A stretch of DNA of 64,000 nucleotides. Source: Alphaproteobacteria bacterium. Lineage in GTDB: Bacteria; Pseudomonadota; Alphaproteobacteria; Caulobacterales; Maricaulaceae. The stretch is taken from NCBI GenBank assembly GCA_016124665.1, contig WGNH01000001.1, positions 1 to 64,000 on the forward strand, read 5' to 3'. A model generated the notes under the pieces. It saw only the letters and a program-made list of their open reading frames with translations, had not been told where the DNA came from and did no database searches. Within the stretch, counting starts at the first letter, position 1. Every line of letters starts with the position of its first letter. Shown here piece by piece: positions 8,537-15,282 of the stretch. The position numbers were made by a program, and so were the translations under genes.

Positions 8537-9337
8537 ATGTCTGACCCGGCACCGGCACTTCTGGCCGAAAATATCAGTGTGACCTTCGGGACGACTCAGG
8601 CGCTGAAAGGCGTCTCGCTGACCGTTGAAAAAGGCGAAATGGTCGCCCTGATCGGACCGTCCGGCTCGGGAAAATCGACGCTTCTGCGCGTCGGGGCCGG
8701 CCTGCAGCTCGCGGATTCCTCGTCCGGGGTCACGCGCCTGTTCGGGGACCGGGTACAGGAGGCGGGCAAGCTGTCACGCGGCGTCCGCCGGGCCCGCGCC
8801 CAGGTCGGTTTCATTTTCCAGCAATTCAATCTGGTCAAGCGCATCAGCCTCTATTCCAATGTGCTGCTGGGTGCGCTGGGCCGCATGCCGCAATGGAAAG
8901 GTGTGCTGGGACGCTTTTCTCCGGCCGACCGCAAAAAGGCGATGGATTCGCTCGAGCGCGTCGGCATTGTCGAATATGCCGGCAATCGCGCCGCCAATTT
9001 GTCCGGTGGCCAGCAGCAGCGCGGCGCCATTGCGCGCGCCATGGTGCAGGGCGCGAAGGCGATTTTCGCCGATGAACCCATTGCTTCGCTCGATCCGGTC
9101 TCGGCCCGCAATGTCATGCGGCTCCTGTCCGAATTGAACGCGGAAGACGGGATCACCGTGGTGGTGACACTCCACCAGGTTGATTATGCGCTGAAATATT
9201 GCCGCCGCGCCGTGGCACTGAAAGCCGGCGAAATCATTTATGACGGTCCGACAAACGGGCTGACCCGCGAACGGCTGATCGAGATCTATGGCGATGAATA
9301 TATCGGCGTCATGGATGAAGAAGGAGAGCTGGCATGA
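8537..9337 (+). CDS. phnC: PhnC-type ABC transporter ATPase (phosphonate/phosphite/phosphate uptake)
   Basis: Cytoplasmic ATPase of a PhnCDE-type importer. The 266-residue product has Walker A GPSGSGKST near residue 40, Q-loop FQQFNLVKRISLYSNVL, ABC signature NLSGGQQQR, Walker B AIFADEPIASLDP and switch His (VTLHQVDYALKYCRR). The NLVKRISLYSNVLLGALG segment and the LHQVDYA switch region are characteristic of PhnC. It is followed, with a 4-bp overlap, by a gene carrying both the binding-protein and permease functions, so the two genes could make a complete importer. Substrate (phosphonate, phosphite or phosphate) cannot be read from the ATPase. Confidence 0.9.
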   Translation: MSDPAPALLAENISVTFGTTQALKGVSLTVEKGEMVALIGPSGSGKSTLLRVGAGLQLADSSSGVTRLFGDRVQEAGKLSRGVRRARAQVGFIFQQFNLVKRISLYSNVLLGALGRMPQWKGVLGRFSPADRKKAMDSLERVGIVEYAGNRAANLSGGQQQRGAIARAMVQGAKAIFADEPIASLDPVSARNVMRLLSELNAEDGITVVVTLHQVDYALKYCRRAVALKAGEIIYDGPTNGLTRERLIEIYGDEYIGVMDEEGELA

Positions 9338-11403
9338 TGATCCGGTGTCTGGCCCGCCTTCTCGCCGGCCTGGCCGTTCTTGGCCTGGCTGCGACCGCTT
9401 CTGCACAGGACGAGGGAAACCGGATTGTGTTCGGCGTTGTGGCGACCGAGCAGTCGGAAAACGTGCTGGCCCTGTGGGAACCGTTTGTCGAGGATATGAC
9501 CCGGGATACGGGCTATGACATCGAATTGCGCTCGGCCGGGGATTATACCGGCGTGGTCGAGGCGATGCGCGCCAATCAGGTGCATATTGCCTGGCTGACC
9601 AACCGGTCCGGCCTTGAAGCGGCCCGCCGGGCCAATGCCGAAGTCTTTGCCAAATTCATCTATCCGGACGGACAGCTCGGCTATCGTTCCATCATCATCG
9701 TGCCCGCCAACAGCCCCCTGCAGACGCTGGATGATCTGCTGGTGTGCGATGGCAGCATCGATTTCGGCTTCGGTGATCCCTTGTCGACATCCGGCACGCT
9801 GGTTCCCAACGCCTATGTCTTTTCGCCGCGCGGAATCGATCCGCAGGACTGCTTCAACCAGGTCACCCGCGCCAGCCATGAATCCAACCTGCTGACGGTG
9901 GCGAATGAACAGCTGGATGCGGCCACCAATAACACGACGAATATCGAGCGCCTGTCGCGGACCCGGCCGGAAGTGCTGGAAAACATCCGGATCATCTGGC
10001 GCTCGCCCCTGATCCAGACCGATCCGATCATGTGGCGCACCGATCTTTCAGCCGAAGCGCGCGCCCGCATCCAGGAATTCTTCCTGACCTATGGCTGGCG
10101 CGGGGATGCCGAGCAGCGGGCCCGCGAACAGGCGGTGCTGCGCGAGCTGGAAATGGGCGGCTTCCTGCCGGCCACAAATGACCATTTCCTGCCGATCCAG
10201 CGGCTCGAACTGATCGACCGGCGTGCCAGCACGCTGGCGTCGATCGCGAGACTTCAGGCCGATACGGACATGAATGACGTGCTCCGCGAGGAAGAGCTGA
10301 CGGCGCTTGGCGAGCGGCTGGCGGAGATCGACACCGAGCTGGCAGAGGTCGCGCTCCAGGAGCGCGCCATTGCGACGCAGGAAGTCTCGCTGGCGATTGA
10401 ATCCGCCCGCGCCGGCATGCTGGCCAATCCGGACCAGAACCGGGATGCGGTCAGCGATCTGGTCAGCACATTCCTGCAGGACCAGGGCGTGCCGCCGCCG
10501 CAATCGGTCCAGCTCATGGGCAACCGGGACGCAGAAGCCGACCCCACGCTGCGCCGCGCCTTTATCGGCCTGCTGGTGGGCCTCCTCGTTTTCGGCCTTG
10601 TGCTGTTTGTCAGCCGCCCGCCGCGTTATGCCCCGGCGCGGCTGTTCACCGACCGTCTGATTGATGCGGTGATCTGGGGTGGCTTCTTCGGCTTGCTGAT
10701 CTGGAGCTTCTGGCCGGCGGAAGTTTTCAAATTTCCGCTGCTCGGTGCCAATGCGGACCGCATGGGTGAGTATCTGGCGGGTTTTGCGCGGCCGGACTTC
10801 ACCGAATGGCAAACCTATATGGAGCAGATCCTGGTCACCATCCAGATCGCGCTGTGGGGCACATTCTTCGCCGTTGTTCTGGCCATTCCGCTCGGCCTGC
10901 TGGGGGCGTCGAATATCGCACCTTTCTGGATCCGGCGTCCGGTGCGGATCGTTATGGACGGGCTGCGGGCGATCAATGAACTTGTGGTCGCGGCGGTGTT
11001 TGTTGCCGCTGTGGGACTCGGCCCGTTTGCCGGTGTTCTGGCCCTTGCCTTCCACACGGCCGGTGTCCTGGGCAAGCTGTTCTCCGAGGCCGTGGAATCC
11101 ATTGATGAAGGCCCGGTCGAGGGGGTTCGCGCCACCGGCGCCGGTCCGATGAACGAGGTCACCTGGGCGGTGGTGCCGCAAGTCATCCCGCTGTGGGCGT
11201 CCTATGCGCTCTACCGGTTCGAATCGAATACGCGCTCGGCGACGATTCTCGGCCTGATCGGGGCTGGCGGTATCGGACAGGTGCTGATCGAGAACATCCG
11301 GTCCTTCGAATACGGCAAGACAGCGGTCATCATCGGCATCATCATCATTGCCGTGACGCTGGTCGATATGCTGTCACAGGTTCTGCGCAAGCGCCTGATG
11401 TAG
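9334..11403 (+). CDS. PhnD-PhnE fusion: substrate-binding protein joined to ABC permease
   Basis: A 689-residue single frame. Residues 1-24 are a signal peptide (cleavage near ATASA-QD). Residues about 28-300 are a PhnD-type periplasmic binding domain, with DPLSTSGTLVPNAYVF around 148-163 matching the ligand-binding STSG loop. Residues about 305-365 are heptad-rich and probably coiled coil. The first membrane helix is at about 408-427, followed by a PhnE-type permease: helices near 443-460, 495-522, 545-572, 615-632 and 662-682, the EAVESIDEGPVEGVRATGA coupling loop and the LIGAGGIGQVLIENIRSFEY end typical of PhnE. In canonical systems these are two genes. No internal stop or frame change is seen. 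Together with phnC this gives a two-gene importer. Confidence 0.88.
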   Translation: MMIRCLARLLAGLAVLGLAATASAQDEGNRIVFGVVATEQSENVLALWEPFVEDMTRDTGYDIELRSAGDYTGVVEAMRANQVHIAWLTNRSGLEAARRANAEVFAKFIYPDGQLGYRSIIIVPANSPLQTLDDLLVCDGSIDFGFGDPLSTSGTLVPNAYVFSPRGIDPQDCFNQVTRASHESNLLTVANEQLDAATNNTTNIERLSRTRPEVLENIRIIWRSPLIQTDPIMWRTDLSAEARARIQEFFLTYGWRGDAEQRAREQAVLRELEMGGFLPATNDHFLPIQRLELIDRRASTLASIARLQADTDMNDVLREEELTALGERLAEIDTELAEVALQERAIATQEVSLAIESARAGMLANPDQNRDAVSDLVSTFLQDQGVPPPQSVQLMGNRDAEADPTLRRAFIGLLVGLLVFGLVLFVSRPPRYAPARLFTDRLIDAVIWGGFFGLLIWSFWPAEVFKFPLLGANADRMGEYLAGFARPDFTEWQTYMEQILVTIQIALWGTFFAVVLAIPLGLLGASNIAPFWIRRPVRIVMDGLRAINELVVAAVFVAAVGLGPFAGVLALAFHTAGVLGKLFSEAVESIDEGPVEGVRATGAGPMNEVTWAVVPQVIPLWASYALYRFESNTRSATILGLIGAGGIGQVLIENIRSFEYGKTAVIIGIIIIAVTLVDMLSQVLRKRLM

Positions 11404-11464
11404 GGTTTCGTGATTTTGGATGCCCGGAGAGCGGGCCGGCAAAAGGCCGGTCCGGCCTCTGGCG

Positions 11465-11493
11465 TTGTCACAAAAGCTTCGCGCATCCGTCAA
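11465..11493 (+). promoter_or_regulatory. Candidate tandem Pho half-sites upstream of the porin
   Basis: TTGTCACAAAAGCTTCGC followed by CATCCGTCAA gives GTCA cores at 11467 and 11489, exactly 22 bp (two 11-bp steps) apart, with a degenerate middle half-site at 11478. The spacing fits a three-repeat Pho box. About 100 bp lie between this block and the porin ATG. Confidence 0.45.
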
Positions 11494-11541
11494 AAATATG
11501 CAGTCAAACCTTCATAGAGCGGCGGCGAAATTGTCGTCATT

Positions 11542-11559
11542 CTGATACCGAAGTGTCAT
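11542..11559 (+). promoter_or_regulatory. Second Pho-box-like direct repeat before the porin gene
   Basis: CTGATACCGAAGTGTCAT is a 7-4-7 arrangement: a weak left half (CTGATAC) and a good right half (GTGTCAT), 33 bp before the porin ATG. It could be a second PhoB contact or chance; the left half has two mismatches to the usual half-site. Confidence 0.35.
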
Positions 11560-11591
11560 GGAAGGGCGGCGCAGCCTTGAAGGATTGCCCC

Positions 11592-12704
11592 ATGTTCCGT
11601 CTTGTTTCTCTACTCGCGCTTCTGGCATCGGCCAGCCCAGCCGTCGCACAGGAAGCTTTCACCATTGAAGCGCGCGGCCGCATTTTTGTGGATGTCGCAA
11701 GCTTCGAGGAAGATTTCGCCGCCCGCCAGAACAGCGCGGAAGATTCCACACTTCGCGCGGCCCGCATGGGATTACAGGGCGGATGGGATGATTTCAGCTT
11801 TGTCGCGGAACTGGATTTCGGCGGCGACAAGGTGTCGTTCAAGGATGTCCGCCTGCGCTGGAGCGGTGAAAATTTCCGTATCACTTTCGGCAACCAGAAA
11901 ACGCCGAACTCGATCGAATATCTCACCTCCTCGACCGTCAATAGCTTCATGGAACGCGCGCAGCCGGCGCAGGCGTTCCGCTATGACCGGCGTATCGGAA
12001 TTCTGGTCGATCATTCGGGCGAAAACTATTCCGTCGCCGCCGGCGTGTTTGGCGGATCGATTGGTGACAGCACGGCCGATTTCGATATCTCGGACTCCAC
12101 GGTCATTGCCGGGCGCGCCACATTCGCACCGATCAATGAATCGGGCCGCGTCCTGCACCTGGGCGTGCATGCACGCCAGTATCATCGCGATGCCGGCGAG
12201 CCGCAGAGCATCCGGTTCCGTGCCCGTCCCGGGGCAAGCCTCGCGGACCGCTATGTCGACCAGCGCACCATGGCCGAGAACTCGACCCTGATCGGCGTTG
12301 AAGCGCTTTATATCAACGGTCCGTTTCACGTGCTGGCCGAGCTCGCCACCGAAGACGCCGAGGGCGCGGCCGATGCCACGGCCTGGGGAGTATCCGGCGG
12401 CTGGATGCTGACCGGTGAAAGCCGCGTCTATCGGGCCTCCGAGGGGGTCATGCGCGGCGTGTCCCCGGCGCAATCGCTGAGCAATGGCGGCTGGGGCGCG
12501 TGGGAAATCGTGGGGCGGATTGATCAGCTCGATACCGACAGCGCCGGACGCCAGACGGCCTATACGGCCGGCCTGAACTGGCAAGTGGAACGCAATGTCC
12601 GCGTCATGGCCAATGTCATCCTGGCGGATGTTGAAGGCCCGGCCCGCTTCGGTGAAGGCGATTTCCAGGGCTTCCAGATGCGCTTCCAGCTGACCTGGCC
12701 ATAA
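11592..12704 (+). CDS. OprP/OprO-type anion (phosphate) porin
   Basis: Outer-membrane beta-barrel of 370 residues. The start at ATG 11592 gives a clear signal peptide (MFRLVSLLALLASASPAVA-QE). The body alternates amphipathic strands with features of the Porin_O_P family: GRIFVDVASFEED, RAARMGLQGGWDDFSFVAELDFGGDKVSFKDVRLRW and FGNQKTPNSIEYLTSS. The C-terminus QMRFQLTWP ends in an aromatic followed by Pro, slightly off the usual terminal Phe/Trp. It lies between the PhnC/PhnDE genes and a PstS-family gene and has Pho-like repeats upstream, so phosphate or phosphonate entry across the outer membrane is the likely role. Pore specificity is inference. Confidence 0.85.
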   Translation: MFRLVSLLALLASASPAVAQEAFTIEARGRIFVDVASFEEDFAARQNSAEDSTLRAARMGLQGGWDDFSFVAELDFGGDKVSFKDVRLRWSGENFRITFGNQKTPNSIEYLTSSTVNSFMERAQPAQAFRYDRRIGILVDHSGENYSVAAGVFGGSIGDSTADFDISDSTVIAGRATFAPINESGRVLHLGVHARQYHRDAGEPQSIRFRARPGASLADRYVDQRTMAENSTLIGVEALYINGPFHVLAELATEDAEGAADATAWGVSGGWMLTGESRVYRASEGVMRGVSPAQSLSNGGWGAWEIVGRIDQLDTDSAGRQTAYTAGLNWQVERNVRVMANVILADVEGPARFGEGDFQGFQMRFQLTWP

Positions 12705-12784
12705 AAAATTCACACAACGCCACACGGCAGACAGTCTAAACATCGCAAAAATCCGGTCCCACACAGAAAACGGGAATTCACACC

Positions 12785-13885
12785 ATGAAAAATCTTCTTC
12801 TTACCAGCGTCATCGGCTCGGGCCTCCTGGCTCTGGCGGCCTGCTCGGATGCCGGCACCGGCTCTTCCGGATCGGCGGCCGCCCCGTCAGCATCCAGCGG
12901 CGGGGCCGGATCCGGCTCCCGCAATGTGGTGCGCATTGTCGGGTCCTCGACCGTGTTTCCGTTCACCACGGCGGTTGCGGAAAGCTTTGGCGCGCGCACG
13001 GATTTCCCGACACCGGTTGTTGAATCGACCGGCACGGGCGGCGGCATGCAGCTCTTCTGTTCGGGTGTCGGTGTTGACCGGCCGGACCTGACCGGCGCGT
13101 CGCGGCGGATGACGCCCAGCGAATATGCGCTGTGCCAGACCAATGGGGTCCGCGATATCGTCGAATTGCCGATCGGTTTTGACGGCATTGTCATCGCCAA
13201 TGTGTCGACCGGCCCGCAGCTCGATATTTCCCGGGGTCAGATCTGGCGCGCCCTGGCCGCACAAGTGCCGGCAGAAGACTGCACCATGATCGACAACCCC
13301 TATGTCAGCTGGTCGGACATTGATGCGTCCCTGCCGGATCTGCGGATTGAAGTCTTCGGACCGCCGCCGACCTCCGGCACGCGCGATGCGTTCGTGGAAT
13401 TGGGCATGGAAGCCGGGGCCGAGGACGTGTCCGCCGAAACCGGTTGCGAGATTTCCGATGAGGCGGCAGCGCGGATCCGCGAAGACGGGGCCTGGATTGA
13501 CAGCGGCGAGAATGACAATGCCATCGTCCAGACGCTGGTGAACACACCGACCGCCTATGGTGTGTTCGGCTATTCCTTCCTGGCGCAGAATGGCGACCGC
13601 ATCCAGGCGGCCCGCGTTGATGGCGTGGCACCGGAATTCGATGCCATCGCAAGCGGCGAATACCCGATTTCGCGCTCGATGTTCGTCTATGCCAAGGTCC
13701 AGCATGTCGGCGTGGTGCCGGGCATCCAGGAGTATCTGCAGGAATTTGCCTCGGATGAAGCCTGGGGGGAATTCGGCTATCTGACCAATCGCGGCCTGAT
13801 CCCGCTGCCGGAAGCACGGCGCATGGAGCTGGTCGGGCGCGTCAATGCGCTGGAGACCATGACGGAAGCGCCGGAAGGGCATTAA
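12785..13885 (+). CDS. PstS-family phosphate-binding lipoprotein
   Basis: 366 residues. A lipoprotein signal ends LLALAAC with Cys20 as the lipidated residue and Ser at +2, which does not signal inner-membrane retention. A Ser/Gly/Ala-rich linker follows, then a PstS-like domain: VRIVGSSTVFPFTTAVAESFG, ESTGTGGGMQLFC, DLTGASRRM and PPPTSGTRDAF, the loops that hold phosphate in PstS. No pstCAB genes are adjacent. Location beside T2SS genes and a phn-type importer recalls PstS-like or lipoprotein cargo of T2SS under phosphate starvation (for example ElpS of Caulobacter and LapC/DING-type proteins of Pseudomonas), but whether this one is surface-exposed or secreted is inference. A terminator-like hairpin follows. 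Confidence 0.87.
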   Translation: MKNLLLTSVIGSGLLALAACSDAGTGSSGSAAAPSASSGGAGSGSRNVVRIVGSSTVFPFTTAVAESFGARTDFPTPVVESTGTGGGMQLFCSGVGVDRPDLTGASRRMTPSEYALCQTNGVRDIVELPIGFDGIVIANVSTGPQLDISRGQIWRALAAQVPAEDCTMIDNPYVSWSDIDASLPDLRIEVFGPPPTSGTRDAFVELGMEAGAEDVSAETGCEISDEAAARIREDGAWIDSGENDNAIVQTLVNTPTAYGVFGYSFLAQNGDRIQAARVDGVAPEFDAIASGEYPISRSMFVYAKVQHVGVVPGIQEYLQEFASDEAWGEFGYLTNRGLIPLPEARRMELVGRVNALETMTEAPEGH

Positions 13886-13908
13886 GTCTTCCGGCTTTCT
13901 GACCATCT

Positions 13909-13990
13909 CGTCATGCCCCGGCTTTGTCCGGGGCATCTTTTTTGGGTCTCCGGGGCCAAAGAGGTCCTCCGGTCAAGCCGGAGGATGACG
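13909..13990. repeat. REP-like pair of palindromes
   Basis: Two GC-rich palindromes sit side by side: CGTCATGCCCCGG...CCGGGGCAT and TCCTCCGG-tcaag-CCGGAGGA followed by TGACG. The outer ends (CGTCA on the left, TGACG on the right) are themselves inverted, so the whole block is a composite dyad. Such CGTCAT-plus-GC-hairpin units are common intergenic repeats in alphaproteobacterial genomes; only this one copy is seen in the window. Confidence 0.55.
13913..13943 (+). terminator. Rho-independent terminator after the PstS-like gene
   Basis: Perfect 9-bp stem ATGCCCCGG / CCGGGGCAT with a 6-base loop, followed by CTTTTTT. It begins 28 bp after the stop codon at 13885. It is also the left half of a REP-like pair. 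Confidence 0.8.
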
Positions 13991-14009
13991 GTTGGGGCGT
14001 TAAGACTCC

Positions 14010-15164
14010 CTAGAACAGCGGCTTCTGTTCCTTGCGGCCCAGACGCCGCAGGCGTTTCCAGAAGCGGCGGCCTTCCGGCTTGGGCTGGGGTTTGAGGTTT
14101 TTCACGAATTCTTCCGCGCAGGCTTTCCAGGAGAAGCCTTCGGCGTATTCGCGGCAGCGCTCGCGGCTCATTTTCAGTGCTTCGAGACAGGCTTCCTGCA
14201 AATCTTCCGAGACGGCGCCCGCCCCTGTTCCGGGGATGAGGTCTTTCGGGCCCGGGGCCGGGAAGGCGGCGACCGGCGTGCCGCAGGCCATGGATTCCAG
14301 GATCACCAGACCGAATGTGTCGGTCAGGCTGGGGAAGACGAAAACGTCTGCGTCGGCGAAATAACGGGCGAGTTCGTCGCCATATCTGGGTCCGAGGAAC
14401 TGGATGTCCGGGTATTCCTTGCGTAACTGGTCGAGTTGCGGGCCGGGGCCGATGACGACCTTGGTGCCGGGCAGCTCGCAATCGAGGAAAGCCTCGATAT
14501 TCTTTTCCACCGAGACACGGCCGACATAGACCCAGATCGGTCCTTCCAGCTCCTGATAGACGCCGCCATCAATCCCGCGTTTATCGGGATTGAAGAGCAC
14601 AGTATCCACGCCGCGGGCCCAGGGCGTGATGTTCTTGAAACCGCGCGCCGCCAGATCATCGCGCATGGAGGGCGTGGCGACCATCAGCCGGCCCCCGGCA
14701 TTATGGAACCAGCGCATGAAGGCATAGCCCGCCGACAGCGGAATGAAGGGGAAGCGGGCATGCACATATTCGGGGAATTTGGTGTGGTAGCTGGTGGTGA
14801 AGGGCAGCTTCCATTTCAGGCAGACAGCGCGTGCGGCCATGCCCAGCGTGCCCTCGGTCGAGATGTGAATGGCTTCCGGCTCGAACGCCTTGAAGCGCTC
14901 CTCGATATCCTTGCGGGCCCCGAGCGCCAGCTGGATTTCCGGATAGGTGGGCAGGGGCCAGGTCTTGTAGCCGAGGCCGGGATGGATGACTTCCACCTCA
15001 TGGCCCATGGCCCGGCACTCCTCTGTGGTGCGGGTGAGGGTGCGGACAACGCCATTGACCTGCGGCTCCCATGCGTCGGTGACCAGCATGATGCGCTTGG
15101 GCTTGTCCTCGAAGCCGGCCTCGATCTCCTCGTCCGGCTCAAAATCGTTCAGATCTTCGCTCAT
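14010..15164 (-). CDS. GT4-family glycosyltransferase
   Basis: Cytoplasmic or membrane-associated GT-B glycosyltransferase of 384 residues. The acidic start MSEDLNDFEPDEEIEAGFED is followed by KRIMLVTDAWEPQVNGVVRTL, the acceptor-side Rossmann motif with the Gly-Val loop seen in SqdX/MgtA-type enzymes. IWVYVGRVSVEKNIEAFLD and FVFPSLTDTFGLVILESMACGTPVAAF are the GT4 donor-site signature (E-x7-E). The ATG at 15164 is preceded by GGAGGT; an in-frame ATG 12 bases further upstream would include that ribosome site in coding sequence. It may glycosylate a lipid (sulfoquinovosyl, glucuronosyl or mannosyl transfer); the donor cannot be told from the sequence. It is divergent from putA. Confidence 0.88.
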   Translation of the reverse strand: MSEDLNDFEPDEEIEAGFEDKPKRIMLVTDAWEPQVNGVVRTLTRTTEECRAMGHEVEVIHPGLGYKTWPLPTYPEIQLALGARKDIEERFKAFEPEAIHISTEGTLGMAARAVCLKWKLPFTTSYHTKFPEYVHARFPFIPLSAGYAFMRWFHNAGGRLMVATPSMRDDLAARGFKNITPWARGVDTVLFNPDKRGIDGGVYQELEGPIWVYVGRVSVEKNIEAFLDCELPGTKVVIGPGPQLDQLRKEYPDIQFLGPRYGDELARYFADADVFVFPSLTDTFGLVILESMACGTPVAAFPAPGPKDLIPGTGAGAVSEDLQEACLEALKMSRERCREYAEGFSWKACAEEFVKNLKPQPKPEGRRFWKRLRRLGRKEQKPLF

Positions 15165-15198
15165 ACCGACCTCCATAAACCATAATACGCACATGGCG

Positions 15199-15218
15199 AA
15201 GAGGCGTTTCAGCCTCTT
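15199..15218. other. Short hairpin in the glycosyltransferase-putA divergent region
   Basis: AAGAGGC-gtttca-GCCTCTT is a perfect 7-bp inverted repeat in the 118-bp gap between two divergent genes. It could be an operator or a leader hairpin. Nothing else in the gap is recognisable. Confidence 0.3.
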
Positions 15219-15282
15219 GCCAGCAGGCCGCTTGCATGGTGAATGGACCGGGATTGTGGTCTGGCCGCTGCGGAGATTTGCC

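Noticed and set aside
10048-11181. A 377-codon minus-strand frame within the PhnD-PhnE fusion gene
   Set aside because: Same shadow pattern; the plus-strand protein has continuous conserved motifs.
11404-11464. GGCCGG-rich stretch after the PhnD-PhnE fusion gene as a terminator
   Set aside because: The repeats are mostly direct rather than inverted and no T-run follows.
12705-12784. CACAC repeats before the PstS-like gene as a Pho box
   Set aside because: The repeats are 10 bp apart and lack the GTCA core; an 11-bp register could not be made.
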